A DNA stretch of 64,000 nucleotides, from assembly GCF_029542085.1 (NCBI RefSeq), contig NZ_CP107036.1:5084001-5148000 (forward strand), written 5' to 3'. Below, one piece after another: positions 9,101 through 18,300 of the stretch. Each line of letters begins with the position of its first letter. The first letter of the stretch is position 1. The notes beneath the pieces were generated by a model. It searched no databases, had not been told where the DNA came from, and was given only the letters and a program-made list of their open reading frames with translations. The translations under genes and the position numbers were made by a program. Source of the DNA: Sphingobacterium sp. ML3W. Lineage in GTDB: Bacteria > Bacteroidota > Bacteroidia > Sphingobacteriales > Sphingobacteriaceae.

Positions 9101-9148
9101 CGCATAATAACGATAAGGCACTTTGCGGTTTAGTAAGTGTTTTATCAT
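6140..9148 (-). CDS. SusC/RagA-type TonB-linked outer membrane transporter (pair 1)
   Basis: A 1002-residue TonB-dependent channel. The start at 9148 (MIKHLLNRKVPYRYY) gives a signal peptide ending SSMAFAQ at about residue 30; an ATG seven codons earlier is possible. A carboxypeptidase-regulatory-like domain spans about 34-115. A TonB-box-like MNEVIVIG lies at 119-126, and the plug at about 130-265 has SVQLRGPSSI, PLYIVDGVIVNN, IENIEIIKGAAAAAIYGSRA and GVVQITTKKGKEG. The rest is beta-barrel ending in VNLTF. It is divergent from a second SusC gene; the shared 315-base gap holds operator-like elements. No STN domain or FecR/sigma pair is seen, so regulation is probably in trans. Confidence 0.95.
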   Translation of the reverse strand: MIKHLLNRKVPYRYYALLMMLGTSSMAFAQQKNYTIKGKVTDSRTGQSVPGTTIKLKGTNQSVSTNANGEFTLTTSINPGKYDLVLSNVGYAPTTTSIELGNQTTLTLAPSLQEDLVRMNEVIVIGNAVGTSRKVLGNAVSTVNAKDIANSNATSIDQALTGKVAGAQISQNSGNPAGGISVQLRGPSSIVGSGSPLYIVDGVIVNNSSAELLDLGGYSQNRLVDINPADIENIEIIKGAAAAAIYGSRASNGVVQITTKKGKEGKPTFTFSTSLKTSSLRKKLPYNTYGKTFVNTTATDLTQTDVTRYDYQDKIFQTGIGTDNNISMSGGTAGTKYYISGTYLNNQGIIKNTDFTRGGLRARLDQDLNSWLKLGAGMNYVYSHSNEMPNGGMTEAYGALTGFIFSNNFINPERDQNGKYPSTTPVNVVKRTNPLDAINNFKFAQRTSRFIGNLSLQAKPLEGLTLNYILGFDNANSLGTAYIPPGNTTPSYEQGYAQRADISTFMLNNDFNVSYQTKIGEWLESTSGAGLTFQTEKNMSTNMKATQMGYGGETVNNGVVVPTELRSDMNIFGAFFQQTFGIKEKLYLTGAIRYDMSSVFGSENRSQFYPKVSGSYVLSNEQFWKNSAINNVLSSFKIRASYGQSGNLTALSPFSRYTNYSPLNTGGINGIIPTDLMGNEGVKPERQEEFEVGTDLSMFHDRLGLEFSYYRKNVKDLLMNINLTPSTGYMSQYANIGTMTNRGMELLLRGVPVLKENFKWNITAVYSHNKNVVNNVPGGILMYSAGFGQVAAVNGSPLGAFYATYFARNTDGSIYHNAAGLPTTAKVGKDNNGVPTGATLKKVIGDPNPDWTGSLINEINVGSKWTFRAQLDAVVGQDVFNFTRRVGDRDLYGGLAGYEPELRGEVPKGTSAALFSIMENWIEKGSFVKVREVSASYNWARPNSKIKNIRFSLAGRNLFSFDNYSGWDPEVNAAGQNSAVRGFDFVEVPLPRQVIAGVNLTF

Positions 9149-9463
9149 AAAGTCAGATTTTAAATACAATAGCTTATCTATTGTGGTTTTATTTCATATA
9201 AATATAGAGTTTTAAATAGGTTATTAGGGTTGTTTTGTATTTTTTTTTGCTATATTTTGCGTTTTTGTGTGTTTTTGATGCTTCTAAATTAGTTTTATGC
9301 GTGTCGATGTGTGCGATAGTTCGTTTATTTTTATTTCTTTTTCAAATACTTGCGCATAAACTTGCATAACTAAACTCCTTTTTATAGTATTGTATTATAA
9401 TTGGTGTAAACCTCGGGCTGGAACCTCCCGTTATGATCAGTTATTAACAACTAACTAAATACC
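9149..9463. promoter_or_regulatory. Divergent SusC/SusC intergenic control region
   Basis: This AT-rich gap must hold promoters for both SusC genes. It contains relatives of the 12-bp element found elsewhere in the locus: GCGTTTTTGTGT (9259-9270, two mismatches), TTTTATGC (9293-9300) and GCATAAACTTGCATAA (9354-9369), which has two GCATAA units 10 bases apart. No exact TAnnTTTG is present; TATAATTG at 9396-9403 (rightward) and TATATTTA (leftward strand, near 9200) are one-mismatch candidates. No open reading frame of note. Confidence 0.5.
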
Positions 9464-12400
9464 ATGAATAAAAAATTGCTCTTATTCTGTTCAGGAGTGA
9501 TGCTATCTACCAGTTTATGGGCTCAAACCAAAACGGTAACAGGTAAGGTAACAAATGCCTCAGATGGTGGGTCTATGGCAAATGTTACAGTAAGCATCAA
9601 AGGTAAACCTATCAATACGCAAACCAATCCAGATGGAAGTTTCACAATTAAAGCCGAGCCCGGAGATATTTTGATTTTTAGGGCTGTGGGTTCGAAAGAA
9701 CGGCAGCAGCTTGTGGGATCAGATGCTACCATTAACATCGCTCTTTCGGGGAGCGAAGAAGCCTTAGAAGAGGTTGTTGTCACGGCAATGGGGATAAAAA
9801 AGGAGAAGAGAGCCTTAGGTTATGCTGTTCAGGATATCAAGTCAGATGAATTGATGAAGAATAAGACCGCCAACGTTGTTAATTCTTTAGCAGGAAAGAT
9901 TGCTGGGGTTAATGTAACGCAAGCTTCTGGTTCGGCGGGTGCGGGTGCACAAATTATTTTAAGGGGTGGTACTTCATTGGAGCGAGACAATCAACCTTTA
10001 TTTGTCGTAGATGGTGTAATATATGATAACTCTACAGTAATCGGTGGGAATAGTGCTTTCGATGGAGCTCAGGCTACATCTACTTCTAATAGTAATCGTG
10101 TTATGGATATTAATCCTGAAGATATCGATAATGTATCCGTATTAAAGGGTCCGGCAGCAGCGGCACTATATGGATCGAGAGCAGCAGCAGGGGCTATTAT
10201 CATTACTACAAAAAAAGGGCAGGAAGGTCGCACTGAAATCGGTTTTTCAAGTAGATTTTCAAATAATTGGGTTAATCGGTTGCCGGAGCAACAAGGGAAA
10301 TATAAACGTGGCTATTACAATAGTGCAGGCGTATTGGATGATTATACAACTCAATCTTGGGGTGAAAAATTTGGAAATAATGATGTCGTGTATAACAACG
10401 TGAAAGATTTTTTTCAGCATTCAACGGTATTTGATAATACGGTTAATTTATCGGGGGGAAGTAAAAATGGATCCTTCTATTTGTCTGGTTCTCGCTTTGA
10501 CCAAAAAGGGATCGTTCCAAATACAAGCTTTGATAAAACCACATTCCGCTTTAATGGTGATCAAAAATTTGGTAAGTTGACTGTGGGTGCTAATGTCGGG
10601 TATTCGCTTGCGAATACAGACAAGACTTTAACCTCTGCTGGTCTATGGGGCTCTGGTGGAGCCGGTGCAATGGAATCCCTATACAGTTGGTCCCGTAGTG
10701 ATAATATGAAGAAATACCTCAATGATGATGGTACAAAATATCGTATGTTCGAAGGGCGTCAACAGCTAGAAGATGACATAGAAAATCCGTATTGGACAAT
10801 TAACCGAAATATTTTGGGGGATAATACGGAGCGTATTACAGGTAGTATCAATGCAATGATGCCTATTTTCGATTGGTGGAGCCTGACCTATCGTGTAGGT
10901 ATGGACAGTTATCTTACAAAGAACTCAACTATTATTGGCGAAAATGGCGCTATCAAAAAACCATGGCAAAAGGGCATGATGTCAGAAAGTGATTTCAAAT
11001 ACAACTATTGGTCTTCCAATATCATGTCCAATTTCAATAAAAAGGTGGGTGATTTTGATCTAGGGGCTTTAGTAGGTTTTTTCTCTGAGCAAACCAAGAC
11101 CACAACAAACCGCCGGATGGGCTATCATTTTGAGGTAGACAATTTTTATAGTTTCGAAAATATTGCTGCGGCGAATAAACAGTTTGCGGTGAACAATACA
11201 AAAAAACGGCTGTTTGGTCTGTATGGTGAGTTAAGGGCCTCCTATAAAAATATGTTGTTTTTGAATGTCACTGGAAGAAATGACTGGACTTCAACACTGC
11301 CAGTGGATAATAGATCTTATTTTTATCCATCTATCGGGGGTAGCTTCGTGTTTACCGAACTCATGAAAGACAGTCGTCCAGATTGGTTGGATTTTGGGAA
11401 ACTGAGAGCTTCCTGGGCTCGCGTGGGTAAAGATGCAAATCCGTATGTGACCAATACCTATCTCTGGAAGCCTGTTGAATATTTAGGCGGAATTGTAGGT
11501 GCGGGAAATAACTGGCAGAAAGGTAATCCGTTTTTGAAACCTGAAACAACAGGTTCGTTTGAGGTCGGTGCTGAATTGCGTTTCTTTAAAGGGCGATTGG
11601 GTGTGGATTATGCCTACTATACTAATAATTCCTATAACCAGATTCTGTCTCCACGTTTGGGACAGTCTACAGGTTATATTTTCATCTCGGTCAACGGTGG
11701 AGATATCTACAATAAAGGAATGGAGTTGTCCTTAACTGGTAAACCGATTGTGAAGAACGACTTTGTTTGGGAGTCGACATTGAATATGTCCAAAAATAAA
11801 GGGACAGTAGATAATTTACTTGCGGGTGTCAATATTCTGTATGTCACCGATGTGCAGGTCGGAAATGCAAAAGCTGCATCCTTTAACGGAGGGAATTTTA
11901 TGGGGATTTCAGGTTCGCAATGGACGCGCACAGCGGATGGAAAAGTTGTTCTGGATGCCAATACCGGTATGCCGACTAGTGATAACCAGGTAACCTATAA
12001 TATTGGAAATCGTGAGCCTAAATTGACCGGTGGATTCAATAACAGTTTGACTTATAAGAATTTTAATCTGTCCTTTCTGTTTGATTTTCGTATAGGTGGC
12101 GATATCTATAACGGTACAGATTATGCGATGACGGTCGGGGGGATGAGTAAACGAACTGAGGATCGTGATCAGTTGGTGTTAAATGGTGCGATCCGTAATG
12201 GTGGAACAAATGATGCACCGGTGTACGAAGATAAAACATTTACATTTTTAGCAGATCAAATGTATGATATTAAAGGGGTGTCAACAAGTGGACGGAAGAT
12301 TATTCAAGATTATTGGAGTGATTTCTATGCGCGTGAAAGTGCGAACTTTATGGTGAAGACCAACTGGTTACGCTTGCGGAATATCTCGATGTCCTATAAC

Positions 12401-12625
12401 TTTTCGGATGGTGTCCTGAAGAATGCCGGTGTTTCCAAAGTGGTTAAAGGTCTTACAGCGACCTTGACTGGCACTAACCTCTGGTTGCTGACTAATTATA
12501 AAGGTCTCGACCCGGAAGCTTCTGCTGCGGGATCTGGCGTAACGGGATCCAGTTCGGTCGGTATTGATTACAATGGCGTACCGAGTACCGCGGGTGTTAT
12601 GTTTGGTTTAAATTTTAGATTTTAA
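9464..12625 (+). CDS. SusC/RagA-type TonB-linked outer membrane transporter (pair 2)
   Basis: A 1053-residue channel with a signal peptide cut after MLSTSLWA (about residue 20). The carboxypeptidase-regulatory-like domain (about 25-95) is followed by a TonB-box-like LEEVVVTAMG (101-110). The plug (about 111-255) includes AGKIAGVNVTQASGSAGAGA, PLFVVDGVIYDNS, DIDNVSVLKGPAAAALYGSRA and AIIITTKKGQEG, and the barrel ends GVMFGLNFRF. The SusD partner starts 12 bases after its stop. The gene is divergent from pair 1 and shares its control region. Substrate unknown; a muropeptide or amino-sugar glycan is inferred from the neighbouring amidase and NamZ. Confidence 0.95.
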   Translation: MNKKLLLFCSGVMLSTSLWAQTKTVTGKVTNASDGGSMANVTVSIKGKPINTQTNPDGSFTIKAEPGDILIFRAVGSKERQQLVGSDATINIALSGSEEALEEVVVTAMGIKKEKRALGYAVQDIKSDELMKNKTANVVNSLAGKIAGVNVTQASGSAGAGAQIILRGGTSLERDNQPLFVVDGVIYDNSTVIGGNSAFDGAQATSTSNSNRVMDINPEDIDNVSVLKGPAAAALYGSRAAAGAIIITTKKGQEGRTEIGFSSRFSNNWVNRLPEQQGKYKRGYYNSAGVLDDYTTQSWGEKFGNNDVVYNNVKDFFQHSTVFDNTVNLSGGSKNGSFYLSGSRFDQKGIVPNTSFDKTTFRFNGDQKFGKLTVGANVGYSLANTDKTLTSAGLWGSGGAGAMESLYSWSRSDNMKKYLNDDGTKYRMFEGRQQLEDDIENPYWTINRNILGDNTERITGSINAMMPIFDWWSLTYRVGMDSYLTKNSTIIGENGAIKKPWQKGMMSESDFKYNYWSSNIMSNFNKKVGDFDLGALVGFFSEQTKTTTNRRMGYHFEVDNFYSFENIAAANKQFAVNNTKKRLFGLYGELRASYKNMLFLNVTGRNDWTSTLPVDNRSYFYPSIGGSFVFTELMKDSRPDWLDFGKLRASWARVGKDANPYVTNTYLWKPVEYLGGIVGAGNNWQKGNPFLKPETTGSFEVGAELRFFKGRLGVDYAYYTNNSYNQILSPRLGQSTGYIFISVNGGDIYNKGMELSLTGKPIVKNDFVWESTLNMSKNKGTVDNLLAGVNILYVTDVQVGNAKAASFNGGNFMGISGSQWTRTADGKVVLDANTGMPTSDNQVTYNIGNREPKLTGGFNNSLTYKNFNLSFLFDFRIGGDIYNGTDYAMTVGGMSKRTEDRDQLVLNGAIRNGGTNDAPVYEDKTFTFLADQMYDIKGVSTSGRKIIQDYWSDFYARESANFMVKTNWLRLRNISMSYNFSDGVLKNAGVSKVVKGLTATLTGTNLWLLTNYKGLDPEASAAGSGVTGSSSVGIDYNGVPSTAGVMFGLNFRF

Positions 12626-12637
12626 GATAGAAAAGTC

Positions 12638-14428
12638 ATGAATAAATATAAGAGAATAGTCTCATTTCTGTTGGTTCTAACTTTATTTTCGTCCTGTAGT
12701 AAAAATTGGTTGGATATCAATATAGATCCCAATACGCCTTCAAGTACCGTTGCTTCGGTTCAAAGTCGTTTGGCTTGGATACAGCATTATTATATGTATG
12801 CACAAGGGACAGCGGGAACACGCGCGGGTTTTGTGACACAGCAACTGACATTTGTCAACAGTACTGCATCAAACAGTATGATTGCTGGCTGGAATCCTGC
12901 GGCAGGTATGTCGACCACGCCCTATCAGTTTTTCTTTGTCGGAGCAGGGGCCAATTTTAAAGATATGGAAGATAAGGCTACGGCAGACAAGGCTTATCAT
13001 TATCTTGGTGCATTGCACGCTATCCGCGCAATGGGTTTTATGCTGATGACGGATTGGTATGGAGAGATGCCATATACGGAGGCCTTGGGTACCATTATAA
13101 CACCAAAGTTTGATGGTGGAAAAGTAATCTTCGAAGGTTGTCTTGCTGATATTGATAAAGCCATTGAATTTTTTAATATGGCTCAGCCGGGTACTGCGGC
13201 ACCTTTGTCAGCTGGTGATAGCTGGAATGGTGGTGATGTCGGTAAATGGTTGAAAATGTGTTATGGGCTAAAAGCAAGGTGGTTAAATAACTTGTCGAAA
13301 AAGAGCGCTTTATACAAGCCAGATGATGTGTTGGCAGCGTTAAGTAAGGCTGCTACTTCGGTTGGAGAAAGCACCGTAATTGCCCATATGGATGATGCTA
13401 CTGATAATATCGGGGATATCCTATTTGCAGATCCTGTAAAAACATCTATCGTTTTTAATAATGCGGGTATGAATACCAATATCTTGGTTACTAAGTGGTA
13501 TGAAAATTTATTGACCAATTTTGACAATAAAGGTGTGGAGGATCCGCGGGCGGACAAATTATTGCCTTGGGCAGAGTACGGTTATCCAAAAAAGATGATC
13601 CGGTCTAAGGGTGTTGATGTGCAATCGAAAATCCGAATGGAATCAGGCCCTATAGCATCATCTTTTAACGTAAAAGATGTCGAAATAGAAAGTAACGGAC
13701 GTAAAGTGGCGCCGCATTCTTGGTATATAAATTCAGCAAATACAGCAAGATGGGGTGATACAGTTTATGTTTCAATTAAAAGTAGTTCTAAGGGGTACGA
13801 TAAAGATAAGTCTGATATTTATAGATGGAAGGATTCTCCAGATGAAAATAGTGGAACGATAGCTGCTTCAGGTACTTTTTATTCACGTCCGGATGCGCCT
13901 ACCCATCTGGTTGCCTATCCTGAAATGTGCTTTATAAAGGCAGAAGTGCTATTTAACAAAGGCGACAGAGCAGGAGCTTTTAATGCCTATAAAGATGGAA
14001 TTAAAGCACATATAGATTTAATGAATATGAAGCTTAATTCTTATGGAAATATTAACGTGAGTAAATCGCCAATGGCGCAGGTCAAGATTGATAATTTCCT
14101 AAACAATGGCATTGGTACGGCTGGAAATATTACACTGGCTAAAATTATGACGCAAAAATTTATCGCACTTTCGTTCTCGCAGCAAAACTGGAATGATATG
14201 CGTCGCTACGATTTCAGCAATTCGGTATATCCGGGCTGGGCTGTTCCTTATGAGTATACAGTGACTGCTGCCGCACAGCTAAAAATACCGCAAGGAAAGC
14301 AGTTCAGAAGAGTGCGTCAAGTTTCGCATGAGATCAACTATAATTCCGATAATTTAAAAGCATCTCATCCAAATGCGTTGAATGACGATATATGGTCATT
14401 TCCGGTTTGGTGGGATACTAAAGAATAG
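12638..14428 (+). CDS. SusD/RagB-family outer membrane lipoprotein (pair 2, SusD_2-like type)
   Basis: A 596-residue lipoprotein with the signal MNKYKRIVSFLLVLTLFSSC, Cys20 being lipidated. The mature N-terminus SKNWLDINIDPNTPSS is the usual opening of the SusD-like/SusD_2 subgroup. Other supporting stretches are LGALHAIRAMGFMLMTDWYGEMPY, THLVAYPEMCFIKAEVLFNKG, AFNAYKDGIKAHIDLMN and the C-terminal WNDMRRYDFSN. It forms a two-gene unit with the SusC gene 12 bases upstream and is followed by a strong terminator. It should act as the substrate-capturing lid of that SusC. Confidence 0.92.
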   Translation: MNKYKRIVSFLLVLTLFSSCSKNWLDINIDPNTPSSTVASVQSRLAWIQHYYMYAQGTAGTRAGFVTQQLTFVNSTASNSMIAGWNPAAGMSTTPYQFFFVGAGANFKDMEDKATADKAYHYLGALHAIRAMGFMLMTDWYGEMPYTEALGTIITPKFDGGKVIFEGCLADIDKAIEFFNMAQPGTAAPLSAGDSWNGGDVGKWLKMCYGLKARWLNNLSKKSALYKPDDVLAALSKAATSVGESTVIAHMDDATDNIGDILFADPVKTSIVFNNAGMNTNILVTKWYENLLTNFDNKGVEDPRADKLLPWAEYGYPKKMIRSKGVDVQSKIRMESGPIASSFNVKDVEIESNGRKVAPHSWYINSANTARWGDTVYVSIKSSSKGYDKDKSDIYRWKDSPDENSGTIAASGTFYSRPDAPTHLVAYPEMCFIKAEVLFNKGDRAGAFNAYKDGIKAHIDLMNMKLNSYGNINVSKSPMAQVKIDNFLNNGIGTAGNITLAKIMTQKFIALSFSQQNWNDMRRYDFSNSVYPGWAVPYEYTVTAAAQLKIPQGKQFRRVRQVSHEINYNSDNLKASHPNALNDDIWSFPVWWDTKE

Positions 14429-14438
14429 TTTAAATTTG
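14406..14438 (+). promoter_or_regulatory. Candidate amidase promoter inside the SusD end and terminator
   Basis: TTTG at 14406-14409 and an exact TAAATTTG at 14431-14438 are spaced by 21 bases. The predicted start near 14444 lies inside the left arm of the following hairpin, so transcripts from this promoter would not form the full terminator. Confidence 0.45.
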
Positions 14439-14463
14439 AAAGCCGCAATTGCGGCTTTCTTTA
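14438..14463 (+). terminator. Terminator after the pair 2 SusD gene
   Basis: GAAAGCCGCAATTGCGGCTTTC is a perfect palindrome followed by a T-rich tail. Confidence 0.85.
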
Positions 14464-14479
14464 TCTAATACTTTTTTCG

Positions 14480-15127
14480 ATGAAATACTTTATTAAATTT
14501 TTCTTCACAGCATTTCCATTTTTTCTTTTTGCCCAATCACCCAAGATTGTTCAAAAGCCTATTACCTGGAATCAAGAGCGTGTACAGCTGTCTTTGGATT
14601 ATCTGAAAAATAGACATGGGCTAAGTCAAGCTGCACCGACAATACAGCCTAAAATGGTTGTCGTGCATTGGACAGCTAACAATAGTGTAAAAGCAACATT
14701 CAACACCTTTAATCCTGTGAAATTGCCAGGCAGACCTGAGCTGACCAAGGCGAGTCCTTTGAATGTATCTTCTCAATTTGTAATCGACCGTGACGGAACA
14801 ATCTATCAATTTCTGCCAGATACTATCTTTGCTAGGCATACCATTGGTCTCAATTATTGTGCAATCGGTATCGAAAATATAGGTAGCCGCCAGAATCCTT
14901 TGACTGACGCACAGTTGAACGCAAATGAAGAACTGATCCGTTATCTTAGCAAAAAATATGCTATTGAATACGTGATCGGGCATCATGAATATCAACGCTT
15001 TAAAAAGACTTCGTGGTGGAAGGAAACCGATCCTAAATACATCACTGGTAAAGATGATCCGGGGGATAAATTTATGCATGCGCTGAGAGGGCGTTTAGTT
15101 GATCTGAAGCTAAATAAAATGCCTTAG
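14480..15127 (+). CDS. Secreted N-acetylmuramoyl-L-alanine amidase (Amidase_2 fold)
   Basis: This enzyme family cleaves the bond between MurNAc and the stem peptide of peptidoglycan or muropeptides. The 215-residue product has a signal peptide (MKYFIKFFFTAFPFFLFAQ), so it acts in the periplasm or outside. The catalytic domain (about 57-205) shows MVVVHWTA with zinc ligand His63, SSQFVIDRDGTIYQFLPD, the ARHTIGLNYCAIGIENIG strand-helix, YVIGHHEY with a His ligand at 168 or 169, and KDDPGDKF with the Asp-Pro-Gly zinc-ligand motif (Asp193). All expected catalytic landmarks are present. It lies between two SusCD pairs; with NamZ and MurQ further on it suggests muropeptide processing. It is transcribed alone, with terminators on both sides. 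Confidence 0.92.
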   Translation: MKYFIKFFFTAFPFFLFAQSPKIVQKPITWNQERVQLSLDYLKNRHGLSQAAPTIQPKMVVVHWTANNSVKATFNTFNPVKLPGRPELTKASPLNVSSQFVIDRDGTIYQFLPDTIFARHTIGLNYCAIGIENIGSRQNPLTDAQLNANEELIRYLSKKYAIEYVIGHHEYQRFKKTSWWKETDPKYITGKDDPGDKFMHALRGRLVDLKLNKMP

Positions 15128-15145
15128 GTTATTTTTTACGTTATT

Positions 15146-15178
15146 AAGCCGAATAAATCCTGTTTATTCGGCTTTTTT
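15146..15178 (+). terminator. Terminator after the amidase gene
   Basis: AAGCCGAATAAA with its complement TTTATTCGGCTT, a 4-5-base loop and a T6 tail. Confidence 0.9.
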
Positions 15179-15204
15179 CGTTATTGTGCGTTTTAAAACT
15201 ATTT

Positions 15205-15239
15205 TTTGTTTTAATATATGCGTTTTTATGCTATATTTG
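15205..15239 (+). promoter_or_regulatory. Promoter of the pair 3 SusC operon with embedded operator
   Basis: TTTG at 15205-15208 and an exact -7 element TATATTTG at 15232-15239, with a rather long 23-base spacer. The 12-bp element GCGTTTTTATGC occupies 15220-15231, abutting the -7 box, where a bound protein would block RNA polymerase. A relative, GCGTTTTAAAAC, lies at 15188-15199, 32 bases upstream. Confidence 0.55.
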
Positions 15240-15385
15240 ATTAAAGAAATATATAAACCAATATTTTGCCTGATATTCATTTTGTAAATAATTGAGGATT
15301 TGAGAAATTTCGCCTTCGTTGCTACTTGCTATGTAGGGAAGTTTTAAAGTTATAAAACCTAGTTAACGAATTAAATTGTTTAAGT

Positions 15386-18300
15386 ATGAAAAGAAGTCTG
15401 CTCTTGCTAATGAGCTTACTATGTATGTACTGTACTGCTTTTTCCCAAAAAGTCATTACAGGTAAAGTAACTGATACAAAAGGTGAAGCGTTAAAAGGCG
15501 TTACTGTTCTAGAAAAAGGAAAGAACACGCAAACTGCAACCAGTTCTATCGGTGCTTACAAAATTACGGTAAGTGACGGTGCGACATTGATTTTTCGATC
15601 TGTAGGCTATACGTCTGCTGAAGAAAATATCCAGGGTCGATCAGTAATTAATGTTGTTCTCTCTGATAACAGCGCGGCAATAGACGAGGTCATCGTGACT
15701 GCCTATGGTATCAAGAGGGATAGAAAGTCCTTAGGGTATTCAACGCCAATCGTTTCTGGTGACGATGTGTCGGATACACAGCGGGAATCCTTTTTTCAAG
15801 GCCTCCAAGGTCGTGTCCCAGGTTTATCTATTAATAGTACAAGTGGTTTGCCTGGTGCTTCCGCGCAAATTGTACTTAGAGGATTTGCATCTATATCAGG
15901 GGATAATAATGCGCTCATTGTTGTAGATGGGATACCGATAAATAATTCTACTATAAATGAGAATGATCTTGCAAGTAATGGAGCTAACCAGAGTTTGGAT
16001 TATTCCAATAGAGCTATGGATATCAATCCAGATGATATCGAGACCTATACAGTTTTGAAGGGGCCTGAAGCTACAGCTCAGTTTGGTAGTCAAGGTGCTG
16101 GTGGCGCAATTTTAATTACCACAAAAAAAGGAAAAGCAGGCAAGTTCACTACGAACTATACCTTCTCGGGGCGTGTTGAAAGCGTTAATAAATTTCCTGA
16201 AAGGCAGTATGTGTATGCGCAAGGGTTGAATGGTTCCTATGATGGAACAGCGTTGACTGCACTTGGTCCGCGCTATCCTGAAGGTGTTCATATTTATGAA
16301 GATAATGTAAAAAATTTCTTTACCACTGGTTATAATCAAAAACATAGTTTGGCTTTTGAGGGTGGAACTGAAAAAGTAACTTATCGCTGGTCAAATGAAT
16401 ATAATAACAATACTGGTGTAGTACCCAATACCTTGTATAGACGTTTTTCAACGCGGTTAAATAGTACGGCTAAGTTTGGAGATAAATTAGAATTCAATAC
16501 CTCATTGAATTATGTTTATTCAAAAAATGATAAGGTTAGAAGGGGGGCTTCTGGCTATCTAATGACATTGATGAGCTTTAATCCGATTTTTGACGTACGC
16601 GACTGGATAGATGATAAGGGCAATCGGGTGCTTCATAATTCCGATATTTTTAATGAAAGAGATAATCCTTTTTGGGATGTTTATCGGAATACAGCGTATG
16701 ACCTCGTTAATCGTGTGCTCGCGACCTCCAATATCTCCTATCGTGCAAACAGCTGGTTGAGTCTGAATGGGATTATTGGTGTCGATTTTTCAAATACATT
16801 AGGACAGAGTGTGTATCATCCACAATCTTTTTCGGGTTCTGGTTCTAGTACTGCTATGAGAAATGGTTCTATCAATGAATACACTGTAAACGGACGTATT
16901 CTTTCGGGGTCGTTCATGGCAAATGTAAAAAAGAATTTATCAAAGGATTTTTCTTTTCGTGCAAATCTAGGTGCTGAATTTAAAGACTATGATTTCTTGA
17001 CAAATTCACAATATGGCGAGGATTTCTATGATCCGGATTTTTATAGTATTAATAATACATTTCCAAGTTCAAGGCTCGTAAGGAGTGCTGCAGCAAATTT
17101 TCGAACAGTAGGATTTATGGCGCAGACCGGATTTGGATATTTAAACGATATGGTCTACCTGAATTTGACGGGCCGTTTGGATGCGGCCTCGCGTATGATG
17201 CCTAATAATCCATATTTTGCCTATCCTTCTGCTTCATTGGCTTTTAATTTTACTGATCTGGATTTTTTCAAGGACAAGGTTTCTTGGATGACCAATGGAA
17301 AGTATCGGATTTCAGTAGGTACTACAGGAAAAGCACCATATAAGAGTTACTATACACTCTCAAATTTTGAACCAAAGAATACGACAGGGGGTGGGTTTGC
17401 TTATGGAGTTAATGGTGGGAACCCTAATTTGAAGGCAGAAAAAACGAGGGATTTTGAAACAGGTTTAGAGCTGGCGTTGTTGGATAGGAGGTTAACCTTT
17501 GATTTTAGCTATTTTAATCGCTTAAGTACCGGCCAGATTATTATGCCTAGATTGAGTTATGGTTCTGGATTTGTACTGCGAATGATGAATGGAGGTGAGG
17601 TGAAAACTTATGGTGCGGAATTGCAGACAACGATTAATCCGATCAGAAGGGATAATCTTAATTGGGATCTAACCTTCAACTTTACACAATATAAAGGTAA
17701 GGTGCTGTCGCTTGCGGAGGATCTTCCAGAGCTTTACGAATCAGATACACAAGTATTGGGTGGCGTTCGGTCTGGAGTGGTTCCTGGATATAGTATTGGT
17801 ACGTTGACGGGTACCCGATTCAAAAGAAATGATCGTGGAGATGTTTTGATCAATGCGCAGACAGGATTGCCAATAGCAGGTACGGACCGTTATTATCCTA
17901 TTGGAGATCGAATCCCTGATTTTACGCTTGGAATAGTCAATAAATTGACCTATAAAGATTTTTACCTTACATTTTTGTGGGACTGGCGGAAAGGTGGAGA
18001 TGTACTGAATGGTTTGGATTATAGATTGTATATCAATGGGATGTCTTCTAAAACACTAAATAGGGAGGAACCAAGGGTGATTGCGGGGGTACTGGAGGAT
18101 GGTTTGCAGAATACCGAAAATCCGACTATAAATAGGATTGCTGTGACTCCTTATTCTTCTTCTGGGTATTATACGGTTAATACAGAGCCTCAGATGTTTA
18201 TAGAAAAGGATATCTATACATTGCGTTTACGTGATGTTACGTTGAGGTATAATTTGCCGAAACATCTGACCCGAAAAATTGGGGCGCAAGCTGGTCTGAG

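Noticed and set aside
14621..15079. 152-codon minus-strand frame inside the amidase gene
   Set aside because: It is entirely opposite the amidase domain, whose motifs are clear; its composition is typical of an antisense shadow.
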